From Bombus terrestris (Eukaryota > Arthropoda > Insecta > Hymenoptera > Apidae), in assembly GCF_910591885.1 (NCBI RefSeq), contig NC_063275.1, forward strand, positions 19,518,501-19,582,500: a stretch of DNA of 64,000 bases. Direction: 5' to 3'. Each line of letters starts with the position of its first letter. Within the stretch, counting starts at the first letter, position 1. The position numbers and the translations under genes are program-made. Positions 36,301-48,738 of this stretch are shown piece by piece. The notes under the pieces were generated by a model. It saw only the letters and a program-made list of their open reading frames with translations, was not told the DNA's origin and searched no databases.

Positions 36301-39300
36301 TAAGCCATATAAATCGATCAGGCAGCGTTTCGATGAGCCGGTAGCTAGTTTTCGCCGGTCCAACGGGCATTTATAACCGGCTTAACTTACAACGAGGCAA
36401 AAGAAACGCACACTCGCGTGGACATGCGATCTTTTAATGAAGTAACGCCTAAAACGAGTAAAATGTCGGAGAACGAATAGTAGGTGCTGGCAGTCAAACA
36501 AGCCGTAAAGGATTATCGGTTCTATGCTAAAGAAACTGGACGACGATGGCAGATGCACGATCGTTTCATCCTGTAAAGGCTGATGCTTTTGCTCGCGAGA
36601 CGCAAAAATCACGTGTACAAATGTCCATGGTGGACGTTGAGTACTCGTTAAGGACGTTTCCTGCTGGACATCTGCAAAGAATTTGTTGGAACTACGTGAA
36701 ACTGTTCATCTCGGTTCGATATGGTAATCGTACGTGATGGCAGAACATGAAGAAACTAAATTTCATATAATTTATTGCAAGAGCAAGGATTTTGCTTGAT
36801 CGTTTAGGGACAGTAATGCGTGTAATTAGTATGAAATATATATGTTAATACGTTATAAAGGGATTGTGAGCGGTGGTGTTGGTTTTATTATTATTAAAAA
36901 ACAGTCTTCTGTTAAATATTATTTATCCTTCTCTTCTGTATAATTTTTCTTTAGTTTCGCTACCATTACTGTTATTATTGCTATTACGTATTTCATAATT
37001 TATATTTTATTACATATTGCGTAATCATTTACGAACTCAAGAGTAAAGTAGTAGTATCAAACATGTTATCATACGGAAAAATATCTTAACATGAATCCTG
37101 AAAGCTTCTATGATATTACAGAATGATTTAATGCAGTAGATTTTATTCAAGAAACGTAGCTACAGTTCACTGATAGCTGCCTACGATGAAAACTATAGAT
37201 ACGAACGAGATAATATTACGTTTGAGATATCATTTTCTTTACAGTAAACGTGCTTTGATTCGCTTTTTCAACTCGTGCATTAAAATCACGTCATAATAAA
37301 ATTATGATTAAATACAACAGATACAATTTAAATGCATAGGATGGAATGAAACGTATAACTCGAACATAAAGCTTGACAGTTCATTTTTCTGAAATGCATG
37401 GTCTCTGCCCTCGTAATCTATTCTTCAACGGTCCCGTGTTATACCGCTTTTTCTTCGATCTAACAAAAAAGAATCAATTTCCCAAGCAGAAGCTGCATAA
37501 TACCCTTCAAACACGAAACTCAACCCCGTATTACATTCAACGTAAAGTTCAATGTTATAAGAAAGCAGCGCGTATACAAGATATATGTATACATATAAGA
37601 AAATATGTAAGAAAATAGCAGACATTACGTCTCATTAAACTTTTTCCTCCTCCAATTCCCTCCATCTGCCTTCTCGGGGAAAGAAGAAAAAATACATAAC
37701 CCATTCCAGTTTTTCCACGACACCATGGAACCTCTTCCACTTCAAATGGAAACCGAAGAAACGAAAAACAAAATGAGAATAAAAAAGGAAGAAGGGGGGA
37801 AAAGCCATCCCATCAACTGGTAGCATCGAGAGGATTTCTATCTTTCATCGAAACGAACCAGTCGGTCTCGATATCGTTCAGCGTCGATCCGCGTGAAAAA
37901 CGAACGCCACGCGGAATATTACGTTACCGGTTTCCATCGTTGACTTCGTAAGAATGAAAAACACACGCGTCGAATTATGTATACACTATGTAATGTTCGT
38001 TTTCTTTATTCCATGTCCCGTCAATTCGTCGGCAATATTTCGTAGCATTGTGATCAAGTCGCGCCATATAAGCTTTCTACTCTTCGTATTACATTACCCG
38101 GTGTATACGAGGAGCGACGCGAAACCTTGTCGATACATTACGAGAGGATGCGCCACAGCGCGTCTCGTTTTTGCTGCGTGACACACAGAGCCTGGTGTCG
38201 TTCATCACGCCCCGATCCTCCGCGATGGATGCCACCGATCGCTTGCAAATCGCCTGGACGTGCCATAGTACGGGGCTCGTTCGAACATCGGCAAGAGATC
38301 ATCGCCAGATTAACCCCTGAGTAATGGCGGGTTAAACGAACGCGCGAGTACTCTTCACCGCGAGAACGGATCGAAGAATTAAAGTTGGCAATCGAGACGG
38401 ATTATGGGAGATTGTTCTTGACCTGTATCGTTTCAGAGAAAATGAAACGCTATTATGTAGCGGAATGTTCTCAAGGTTTCGGAGAAGTTGTTTAATAAAC
38501 GTGTAGATACTGTTGGTTTCGATTGGTTTGATCAGAAAGTTCAGAAGCTTTTTCATATCTCTGTTAGGAAAAGAATGTTATTTTTAATTACTTTTGGAAA
38601 GAGTAGTTGATTCGAAATTAATCTTACTGTCTTTACATATTGAAATATATTGAAATATATTGTATGGGAAAGTTAAGTTGCTTAAAGAAATTACAATATG
38701 GTAATCTCTTAAGTCACAAATTCTAATGGTAAATGAAACTAATCTCTTAGAGGAAAAATGTGTAATTGAATGTAATATCTTTAATAGATACAATTTAACA
38801 TCTTGATGAACATTATGATGAATTCGAATACAAAAAAGTCATCAACACGTCTATTAATTGTATATCGTCTGACAATCAGTCACACATTTATAGCAATTCC
38901 TTTAAGAAGCAAATATTCGATTTTTATTCTCGTTCCGTTCAATGGACTCGCATGTTGCGTGCATTCGTCGCATTTTTACATATTCAACTTTGTCATAAAC
39001 ACATAAAACCGAATCAACGTATTTGCAAACAAACGACAAAATATTTGCAAACTATTCGCACCAAAGAAATATTGTACAGCTATTCTTTACTGTTAATTCA
39101 ACCTTTACCAAAATATACTATAGATCCTTACTCGGGGTTCCCATATAAATTATAAATCTACTTTATCCTTGTCTCAAACGTGTTTAGAAAGAAACTATGC
39201 ACAATTTCCATAAAAATAGAATTAGATATGCAGCATACCGGCGTACTAGCCGTACTAGGAGCTGAGGGCAAGGCTCGCCCTTCGGCAAAGGGGTAACCTC

Positions 39301-39470
39301 TTGAGGTGATCGGATCTGAAAGGCTCTTTGCTCGCGGTTCGCTATCGATCGTATTCCTTTGCGAGTCTAGTGGCGTACGATGCGCAGCCAGTTTCGTATG
39401 CAACAGAAGCGGCTTCGTGTGTCAGCTTGTAGGGGGGAACGACATTGTCGACGGAGAGAGACGTTTCAAT
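33336..39470. other. Noncoding stretch, alternating composition
   Basis: CpG-rich at about 33360-33600, 35990-36720 and 37840-38430; AT-rich at 33660-35950, 36740-37630 and 38440-39220. 37640-37810 changes from pyrimidine-rich to purine-rich on the plus strand. A short repeat (CGTACTAG twice) lies at 39240-39258, and a 10-bp unit (ATTGAAATAT) is duplicated at 38639-38659. No gene supported; the 63-codon frame at 36546-36737 was considered and left out. Confidence 0.5.
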
Positions 39471-39782
39471 TTAAAAGCGGTCCATTGAATAAACATCCGA
39501 TCTAATGGCCCCGGTCGATCTATAAATCCCTCCTTCTCCGAGGCTCGAACGGCGATCCAGCGCGATTATATCGATACGTTCGTGCACCGCGACGTTTATC
39601 GCGCGAAAGGCCGTGCTTTCACGTCCAACCGACGTCGGCTCGTCCTTTAATGCTCCCGAAAGTTCCTCTACCACCGATTCTGTCTGGACCTTCTCCTTAT
39701 GTTTGCTGATTTCTTTCTCAGAGCAAAACCCTTCTACAGAATCGTAAAACGCTTTGCGTGCTGCGAAGATAATTTCTCTCAT
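39471..39782 (-). CDS. Candidate ORF, 103 codons, unrecognised
   Basis: An ATG-started minus frame begins MREIIFAARKAFYDSVEGFC and continues as a charged, Glu/Lys/Ser-rich segment (residues ~20-55, likely helical), then an Arg/Asp-rich tail, with TAA at the end. The amino-acid mix is protein-like, but the frame lies in a CpG-rich island where stops are rare and the codon pattern is not strong. No splice site or poly(A) signal was found. Confidence 0.2.
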   Translation of the reverse strand: MREIIFAARKAFYDSVEGFCSEKEISKHKEKVQTESVVEELSGALKDEPTSVGRESTAFRAINVAVHERIDIIALDRRSSLGEGGIYRSTGAIRSDVYSMDRF

Positions 39783-42225
39783 AGATGAAACAGGTTAATT
39801 ATTCTATATCGCGGACAGTTAGGCATCTTTGGCAAGTTTAAATATATAAAGCGCACAGAATACACATAACATGTTAATTATACGAAATATTCAACGTAGA
39901 GTACTTCTCATAATATTTAGGGGTGAAATAAGTTTTTATTTGTGTGGATTTTATTTGGTTTGTAGTGTTGATAAAAATATAGATCAATACAAGTATAGAC
40001 GTATATCGGTAATTTATTAATAATTTTAATCATTTATCTATTTCTTTTCTTCTTGATTGGCTATGTTGTTTTACAGTGTTTTATTGAATCAACATAGGGT
40101 ATATTGAAATTTGTTACGCGTTTTCTTATTATCGTGAAATACTAAGAATTTTTAAGGCTGTTACAATGTGAGAATTATGAAACATATAGCGCTACATATC
40201 GCGTTTGAAAAAGATATCAAGGATATATGATTATACATAGTCCTATCTTGAAAATGATTCTATAACGCGAACATTATTGTCAGTTATAAATAACGTTATA
40301 TTAATTTTGCTATAAATCAAGTGTTGTGCGAATTATGGTTTAATTGTTACATGAGTAGATATACATGGAATTTATGGAAAAAGATATGTTGCTTATTGAA
40401 ATTATTTTCTTAGAAAATAATATTATAACAAGGATCGATATATATAAATAACTAATTGCAGCCGTGATTTCTGTCCATACCATACATCCAATTAAACAAT
40501 AAAAAGAAATAAATTTCAGAAAGATCATTTATTTCATTTGAAAGGAACATGCAATCGTTCCCATAGTAACATGCACGCTAAAAACCGCTGAATTTCGTCA
40601 AAATGAGATCCCGTACACAGAATCTGTCACAGAATCCCGTACGCCAAACCACCAGCTGCAACAAACAAGCTTTTTCAAACACCTGCGTCATTCCATCCCG
40701 GATTCGCTGCTTTCCAAATCTTTCCACTTTTTCGTCGAACGAGCAGACCCCTCGGTACATCTTCTGCCGATTGAAAATCGAAGTCCGACCGAGGCTCGCT
40801 GTTTCCAATGTTAAAGAGTTCGGGCATTAACACAGCCGATGGCTCGATTCGATCCAACAGCGAGCTGGTTGTATCTAATTTCGTGGTAAAAATCGCGCTC
40901 GCATCCGGTCAATCAGAGAGAGCCGCCGGGATAAAAATCGGCCGGCGATTCTGAATCCGCAGCGAGTCCGTTTGTAATCCTGATTGGCAATCTTCCAATC
41001 CTCGGTCCACACGATGTCCGCGGAATGGAAGGAAGGAAAGAAGGGAGAATGGTAGCGAAGAACCGCGTCCACCAGCCGCGGATTGATTTATCTCGATTGC
41101 GTTTTCTCTTCGTTCGTTCGCGGCTTCGACGAGCAGAAGTGGAATCCTATTGAAAAGAGACGGAGACGCCCTTCCATTCAGCTTTTTTTCTACAGTCTCA
41201 GCCTTGGAAGAGAAGCACGAATGCGCAAGCACGCGTAAATCGAAGATCGTCTTCGTCTCTTTTTTCGAACGCGAGGCGCGCCAAGTACAAACCGGTAATC
41301 TAATTATTCTACTCCCTTGCGTCGTTTAATCTGGCTATCGTCTGGCTGCAGCTAATTATGTTTATCAGTTACTTTATCCATCGACGATTAAACAGATTAC
41401 ACGTCATTTCCTTTGCGCGATTCTGTCCTTCTTGCTGTTGTTTGCATTCGCTTCGTGAACGCTTCATGAATCGTTTCGATTGGAAAAAAGAAAGCTCGCT
41501 TCCAAATGCCGACGAGGTACGCAGACTTTGGACACGATAGATGCAACGTGACGCGCGAAAAGTCCGGTTAGAATTATTCATTAGGGACACGCAGACGTTC
41601 ATGGGTGATTCAATTAGCGGAATTCGATTATCGTCCGCTATTAGACTGACTTCTTTACGCATCGTACTGTTGTCGGGTCTGTCGAGCTCACGATCGAGAC
41701 GGTGATGGGCCTCGGTTGATTATAAGGTCGTGGAAGTAATTGAACGAAAGGATTAACAAAATGATGAAGTGTAATTGGATCTAGTTTTTATAATACGTAT
41801 CGGCAATCAGTGTAGTGTTTTAGATGCGCGGAACATACTTTTATTGATTATATGTGCGCGTATAATGAGTTGTGAAATTTCATCGTCTACCGTGATAGAA
41901 CAACCATGTGCTACGTATTTAAATGACACAGTGTAGAAGACGGATATTGTGCGAGTACGAAGACGAAGAACCGTACTTACGTCTTGCAGAGATAGTTCGA
42001 AGAATTAATATTTCAGAAACTGCAATTCATGATTTTATCATGATCTATAATTTCTAACTATTCGCTTCGTTTACACCATGAAAGATAATGACTATGACAA
42101 ATAGCCAAATATAGATAAGAATATTAAACTTCTCGGAATGATTCATTCTCAGCAGTAGGTATGAACAGACTTTAAATGAATACGTCAGTTTCTTACTGCG
42201 ATCCAATGTTTTCCCATATATTATT
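39783..42225. other. Noncoding stretch with a CpG-rich island
   Basis: AT-rich to about 40550, CpG-rich at 40570-41720, then AT-rich. The island has several minus-strand frames in a row (40578-40808, 40909-41232, 41369-41662) that read as plausible peptides, but they are in different frames, overlap plus-strand frames and lack clear splice junctions. They could be fragments of a minus-strand transcript; I do not call them. Confidence 0.4.
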
Positions 42226-42411
42226 TCACTGTCCTAAAAAACGACCAAACTCATTTGTTACTGCACCATAGTTCACTTTAAACGAATTTACAACGTAACC
42301 TTCGCTACTCCAACATTTAGTATTCTGACACATACTTCTAACGCATAATTTCCAACCGGTTTTTATCGCCATATCGTTTTGTATATCCAAGAAATCGTTA
42401 TCAAAAATCAT
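42226..42411 (-). CDS. Candidate ORF, 61 codons, overlapping its upstream partner
   Basis: ATG overlaps the stop of the next ORF upstream (42408-42644) in an ATGA arrangement. It begins MIFDNDFLDIQNDMAIKTGW, has three Cys and two Trp residues and ends in TGA. No family is recognised. It may be the frameshifted continuation of the upstream ORF, which would make the pair a broken gene, or unrelated. Confidence 0.2.
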   Translation of the reverse strand: MIFDNDFLDIQNDMAIKTGWKLCVRSMCQNTKCWSSEGYVVNSFKVNYGAVTNEFGRFLGQ

Positions 42412-42644
42412 ATTTTAACATCTTCGAACGCCGAATTGATACAGCGGACGAAGCAATCGGTATTATTTTCAGAAAAAAGAATAACTCGTTCGTTGAAAAA
42501 TTGTTCGGTGGAATGATGCAACTGAAATGACTCTTGCAGTAGACGAATGTGTCTCTGGAATATGGCAGCCGGTGATCGGACGATAGTCGGTGAAATCGAT
42601 TTGCGGTTGAACATCGTGGCTTCGCGTTGCCCGATGCCTGTCAT
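42408..42644 (-). CDS. Candidate ORF, 78 codons
   Basis: ATG-started minus frame (MTGIGQREATMFNRKSISPT at the start), with an in-frame TAG nine bases before the ATG. Third-position G+C is ~47% by hand count, close to background, so there is no bias in its favour. A plus-strand frame of 108 codons (42547-42873) partly overlaps it and is also open. Function unknown. Confidence 0.2.
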   Translation of the reverse strand: MTGIGQREATMFNRKSISPTIVRSPAAIFQRHIRLLQESFQLHHSTEQFFNERVILFSENNTDCFVRCINSAFEDVKI

Positions 42645-43748
42645 TACTCTCTATGTAAACATTCCAGCCTCGTGCTCCACGCTAAATTACCCGCTTGTCC
42701 CGTCTCTTTATCGAACGTCGATCTGCATTCGTTTCTTAGAGCCAGCCGAGAATAAGATCGGAATTCGACCTGGCACAGGTGGAGATCAAATCTCCCCGGA
42801 GTTATCATGTTATCCAGTGCTCGACCGTATCGTTCTTTTCTCTGGCATAATGTTAGATTTGAAAGTATTTTAAAAGTTTTTCGATATTTATAGATTTACG
42901 TGTAGATAGAGTAACGAGCAGGTTAGGTTGCTCGAAAGATAGATAATTGAAGACTTCATGGGGTTGATATCTGTTTTAGAAATCATTGTTTAAAAAATTC
43001 GCCACTTAGATCTCTAGATCTGGCAGCTAAATGCAGTGGAATAAACGATTCTGAATTTACATGGAATTATAGGAGTTTAATAGGAGTTTAAGTTAAATAT
43101 ATATGACTTTAAGTTATAATTCATATGTATTTGAGATATGCGTAAGTATTGTCAAAGAGATTTCTTAATATTTTACGAGTGTGTTAAATATGTGGTTGAA
43201 AAAGAAAAAAGAGAAATGAATTTCGTATAATACTTTTTTTATATCGCTGACCTCTTCAGATACGAACTTCTAAAGACCAAAAGGATTACTTTATATATTT
43301 TCCAAGAGAAATGATACACGTGCATATCAAATGATGAACTGTTCATCGAAGAATTGCATATACTCAGGAAATATCTATTTAGAATAATATATATTGTATC
43401 TTTTGGAAACGCGCACATACATATAAATTTAAATTAAAAGAAAGTGTACATGGAAGTCTACTAGTATTTCTGAAAAGGTAGACTCACAAAATATGAATAT
43501 ATCATAATCCTAATACATAATATTCCACAAAGATTCCATATTTCTCCTACCAATTCTTTAGCCTATTAACATTATCTTGATAGCAGAATAGTTAACACTG
43601 CAACATTTCTCGATCCCTTTTAGGTACTAGCAGCAAATTTCATACATGTAACTCATCCAAAGAACCTTCTCTTGGCAATTTCAAAACAGCGTAAAAATAT
43701 AAAATACGTCTGCTTGGTCCCCAATTGACGTTGATAAACAACCCATTT
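42645..43748. other. Mostly AT-rich noncoding stretch
   Basis: The first ~200 bases are GC-balanced and hold the rest of the plus frame mentioned for 42547-42873; beyond 42870 the DNA is AT-rich. A small palindrome AGATCTCTAGATCT lies at 43010-43023. No gene supported. Confidence 0.5.
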
Positions 43749-44174
43749 CTACAGGATCGCGTAACGAGAAAAAAGGCAACTTCGTCTCATACATAACACC
43801 TTAAACGCTTGTTTCTGTTTCTCGCATACCATTAGAAGGCTACGAGGCGCCCCTAAACCAATCGGCCGAGCTACACGGTGCCAATAAATTCTCAGCAAAA
43901 CGTGGTCAGTTAAAGTGTCATCTTCGTTCGCGAACAGCTCCTTGAACCCGTACAGCGGCGGAGACGTAATTTGCGCGGCTCGATCACCATTACCAGGAAT
44001 CATCAACGGTGTACGATCTGTTGGACGGTTTCGAGGGCTCGTTCTTGCACGACTTGGTCCGTTATTCAACGAGGAGACGCATATCGGCTTATGTGCTCGA
44101 TAGTCGGAATCATTTACGATCACTTTGTAGGCCAAGAATTCAGTCGTTACGCGGTTGGTAAACGCGCAGCTCAC
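43749..44174 (-). CDS. Candidate ORF, 141 codons, unrecognised
   Basis: Third longest ORF in the window. It opens at a non-ATG codon and ends in TAG; the first internal Met is in ..RTPLMIPGNGD. The C-terminal half (SPPLYGFKELFANEDDTLTD and on) is the most protein-like part; the N-terminal half is Arg/Pro/Asn-rich. GGTAATGG inside it could be a donor. The region is CpG-rich, and a plus-strand 83-codon frame overlaps, so chance openness is possible. No known domain is seen. Confidence 0.22.
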   Translation of the reverse strand: MSCAFTNRVTTEFLAYKVIVNDSDYRAHKPICVSSLNNGPSRARTSPRNRPTDRTPLMIPGNGDRAAQITSPPLYGFKELFANEDDTLTDHVLLRIYWHRVARPIGLGAPRSLLMVCEKQKQAFKVLCMRRSCLFSRYAIL

Positions 44175-45036
44175 AGCGTGGATACTGTCAACAATTTAGC
44201 GACGCTTAACGAGCCGCGGTAATTAGCACTCTGTCTTGACGGTAATGAAGTCGTTTGAATGTGGCGTCCTACGTGCGCCATCATCCTATCATTCATAGGG
44301 TAAACGCGTGCAAGTGTGCACGAACCAGCTGCACGTCCGTGCCATTCCCGATCGGCTCCCTGCCACGCCACTCCTCTTTTTATTATTATTATTTCGTCTT
44401 TATGGGTCGCGCCACGGTAGCTCGTCGACGTGCGCAAACGTTACGATACTTGGGAACCTCGTCCAGCCTGGAATTTCTCGTTAACGCACACCGTATTTTC
44501 ACGGACTTTCCGTTCGCGTCTTTTTGGTCCCTGGCTCTTATACGCTTATAATACGAAATATAAAGCAAAAATGAGAACACGCGCTAAACCAAGCGACAAC
44601 GCGAAAGATGCTGTGAAGACAGAACGCGAAGGTCGAGAATTTGCAGAAACTCGTACGTGAAAGTGACAACATTCTGTGGAGATTGTACTAGCAATTACCT
44701 TAATATTCCTTGCCGTGTCTCAATACGGTCTAATGTACTCATGAAATCATTTTGAAAATTTTCAGGAATAAAATTACTACGTTTTTATCTACCACCAATT
44801 CGGTTTGTTTGTTACTTTTTCTTTTAAAATGAAGTATTAAAAATAAAATAAAATATTCAAAAATAAGAATAATCTTAGGATGTGCAAGCGTTTATACGCA
44901 CTTTGAAACATTTATCTGGGAAACAAAACGGAAATGAAAAGCTCGGTGACCGCCATGGCAGTGAATATGTCGAATTGGAGACCGTGAAGAATGGAACGGA
45001 ATGATGATGCACAGGTATGGCTCCTTAAGTTTCGAA
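44175..45036. other. CpG-rich then AT-rich noncoding stretch
   Basis: CpG-rich up to about 44660 with frames open on both strands (plus 44255-44551, minus 44171-44437), none supported. From 44700 the DNA is AT-rich with A/T microrepeats near 44830-44870. Confidence 0.5.
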
Positions 45037-45383
45037 GAAGGTTTATTTGAAATTTGTTGGTTTATGTTCGTCGAAACCTACTATGGTAGAGAAGTTTTAT
45101 GAGTGGAATTATTTAGGCATTGATGGCGGTGAATAGTCGTAAAAGAGTTTAGCGACGTTGAGACTTTGATGGCGTGATATTTTTAATTGAAAGCTGAAAA
45201 ACGATATTTAGAATCGAGTGAAGGTTTGTTTGAAATTTGTTGCCTTATACTTCTTCGAAGTCAGGGTTTATGAGAGGAATGATTTAGGTATCGATGGCGG
45301 TGAACAGAGGAGTTTGGTTATGTTGAGAGTTTGATGACGTATTTTTGAAATTCGAAGCTGGAAAATGATGTTCAGAATTGAGC
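45037..45383. repeat. Diverged tandem duplication, units of 183 and 164 bp
   Basis: Unit 1 (45037-45219) and unit 2 (45220-45383) begin GAAGGTTTATTTGAAATTTG and GAAGGTTTGTTTGAAATTTG. They share, in order, TTTATGAG.GGAAT.ATTTAGG, GATGGCGGTGAA.AG, GTTGAGA.TTTGATG and GAAGCTG.AAAA.GATG. The second unit has lost about 19 bases through small deletions. Match quality is higher than in the 5-9 kb duplications, suggesting a younger event. No frame stays open across a unit. Confidence 0.82.
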
Positions 45384-48300
45384 GAAGAGCGACATAATTA
45401 AATAGGTTTTATGGTCGCAATCGTGTGATGTTTTAACAGTATATCATTTACAATATGAATAGAAGTGAACATTTCTAACTATTTAATACCAGAAATACCA
45501 AAGTTCTTCTCCACTGGTAATCTTTTTAAGTATAGGTATTCTTTCTATATCTTAAGAACCATCGTTCTTTCTTATCTTTAAAACTTGCCTTTCTTTCGAG
45601 CTAAAACTTGTAGATAATTACATATTAGAGAAAATAATATCTAACTGCTGCTAATTTTTTGATAGATCAATGTGACTGATCTTTCTAGCGTTAATTATAT
45701 ATCTGGCTCAATTTTTTATATTTCGTATAGGTATCCGACGGCAGGATTAAGATTGTAATTAATAATTCATGCTGGAACAAATTGATAATATCTCATTTAT
45801 ATATATGTTAGTATCGCCCATGTCGCTATGTAATGATGAATGCTTCAACTAATCTGTCACCTATGAGTTGTAAGTTTAAGAATGTAGGTTACCTTTAAAT
45901 AACATCAGAACCGCATTACCATCGCATATGTTATAGGCACTGTATCGGATTTATGGATGATTATTAAAAAATTAATATAAAATTGAAAAGTGAAAGCGTG
46001 GAACAATGTCAAACGAAGAATACTAGAGAAAAGGTCAACTCGTCTCGTGAAACTCACACTGATATACAGGGTTATTCTAAAGTAACCTCGTCAAATTTAT
46101 GCAACATTTAAAATTAAATAAAAGGTTCTTTTAAGTGATATAACAAGTCTAGGAATTTTATTATCCCATGAGAAAGAGCAGAAGTTGAAGGATATTTCTC
46201 TAATTTACGGCTAACATAGCTTCGAAATTTTCACTCTTAACTTTTTATTTCTACGATCAATCTCTCGTCTTTCTTTTATACTACATTTCATATTTCATAT
46301 TTTCTCTACTTTATACTTTATAGTATACAATACAATTTATCTCAACTTATCGTAACATTATCATCTTAAATTACGACGATTAATAACACATACCAGCAAA
46401 TATTCTCGCGAGTTTAATTTATCAAACCAACGAAAATGCAAATAAAATTATTACCTCACCCTCAGCGTAAAAGCATCTATTTTAAACGACGTATCAATAT
46501 ATTTTAATATACTATTTAGAAATTTTTGTAAAAAGACCTCAAGTGCTATATTTTAATATAAGCGTTTCAAACGAGAAGAGTAATTCAATTAAATTAAAAT
46601 TAAATAAAATTAAGGTAGAAATTCGAACGAGACAAACATTCGCTCTAAACTCTAAACAGTCTCAGCCGTGGAAAACCGAGACCAAGTGTTCGTCCACTGA
46701 AACCACCCTGTAGATCGCAATTAGGCGTACTATTCTCGCGGCACGTCTCGTGAAACCGATAATTATCGATCCTATGGCGGTTCGAGAGGCGGCCTCGTGG
46801 CACCACGCGAATCTCGCATAGCTCGTAATTTCCCGTAAGAAGACGTTAATACGACGAGGCGTAAGGTTATTAACTCGACGCCTACACGAGCCTTCGCGCA
46901 TTTTTTCCATCTCTACGGCTCGTGCGCGATCTCGCTCTTATGTTCGATTGCGTTTGATACACGCACGCCCTTGGCACCCCCGCAACGCGCGCACGAAATC
47001 GCAGAGAAATCGACTAGTGTCTCTGATTGACGTTAAATTTATGTTAAGGAAACGCCATGTTTCACGTGGTGCGGGGGATTACTCTCGCGATAAAGTACCT
47101 GGAACGCGGCGTTTGCAACTGTTGGATCGCTGACAGCCTAGCAGAAGATGTTGTTGATGCCTAGTTTGGCGGAGTCCTGCTCGAGGTTTTGCTCGTTTAA
47201 GGGTTTAGCTGGATTTATGTTAGGGAGTTGCGTTCTTTGTGTGTTTACACGAAGGAATGCTCCGCTCTGAGATATTGCATCCCGGCGCAATTTGTATTCC
47301 GTTGTAACTTCTGCTGAGTTTACCCTCTTTAAATGATGATGCTCCCGTGATGGTAGATTTTTTTAATTTAGTAATGTGTTCGTGCAGTTAAGAGAAAGCA
47401 AAACGTAAATTGAAATGATCTTTTTCCATGTTAGTTTCATAGCCAGATTTTATTTCTCGTGTAATTAGAACCTTGTTGAAATCGCCGTCCAGTAGGTAAG
47501 AGTAATGTATTATGTTTAAACATATAGAAATTTCTGAAAGGAATTCCCTATGTAATTATGGAATCTGTTGTACAGTTCTAATTGTAGAAGAAAGATTGAG
47601 TAAATAAATACATGATTTAGCTACTTTTATAGATGTACTTAATTTTATTTTATAATTTCTTAGCACTGCCTAGTATTTTTTTAACAACATTGCTATCTTA
47701 TGAAAGATCTAACGAACTGTAATAAAATAATGTAATCTTTAATTTAGATCTTAGACTCGTGAGGAAGAATGTCACGACAAAATTTAGGTATATTAGGCCA
47801 GAGCTGATATATATTTTTCATTTTTTCTTATAAGCATGCAAGTTTAAAATTCCCGAGAAAAGATTCCACAGAGAAGATTTTATCTTTTTCTTTCCCTTGG
47901 AGCTTTCAATCTCAAATCTAATCAGATTCCTTTTCACCTCTTCCATTGCATATTATATTTGTAACAAATTTACAATCTGTTGTATCTTCGCGATAAACCA
48001 TAATTGATACAAACATAATACATCAAGTAATTAAAAGATGAATATATTTCTGACCGGGCGGCGTGATCTGTGTTCAAATGTCCCATCAGTTATATCGAAG
48101 ATCTGTATGATCTTCTAATCTACCTTCTGTATCTAATGATATAAATCGTTCGATTTCTCGTGTGCCATTATATTTTTCTAATAACCTTGTCTACTGCATA
48201 TTGAGTTAATTCATTAACTCTTGTAAATATTAACATTCGTCGCAATTTCTCCTTCGACTCTAACTACTCACAAATCCCCTCTTATAATGTCATTTATTAC

Positions 48301-48685
48301 ACCATAAACCTTAACGTTATCGCATAAACTCGAGCTTGTTGGCCAAGTTCGACTTTACCTCTTTCTAATTCAATGTTACAGCCGACTGTCTGCTTTTCGA
48401 TGGACAAGATAATCGCGTTCAATTCGATGTACTCTTATTCTCATTGTCCGATTCTATATCTTGTCGAAATGTTTCTGCCACTCTCTGCACGATAACGTAG
48501 CTGTAAGAATCTTAATTACAGGCTCGTTAGTAGAGTATATGGTACACGATAACACAGAAATATACGCGATTCTTAGATCCGGTTAAACTTTTTAATTTCG
48601 CGAAAATTTCCACGTAAACAACAATATTGTTCGTTGGCTTGTTAGATAGCGCGAAACCGATTTGATATACGGTGTTAACCACAAT
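45384..48685. other. Noncoding stretch with one CpG-rich island
   Basis: AT-rich to 46630, CpG-rich at about 46660-47140, AT-rich again to 48300 and more balanced to 48680. A possible transposon-end fragment lies at 46064-46087. No gene supported. Confidence 0.5.
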
Positions 48686-48738
48686 GATCGAGCGACGATA
48701 TTAACACGATCGAGAGACGATATTAACGCGATCGAGAT
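48686..48738. repeat. 22-bp minisatellite, about 2.4 copies
   Basis: Units start GATCGAGCGACGATATTAAC (48686) and GATCGAGAGACGATATTAAC (48708), then a partial third, GATCGAGAT (48730-48738). The two full units differ at two positions. Confidence 0.85.

Noticed and set aside
40578..41662. Series of minus-strand ORFs that might be exons of one gene
   Set aside because: They are in different frames, several start at non-ATG codons, and I could not find a consistent set of donors and acceptors.
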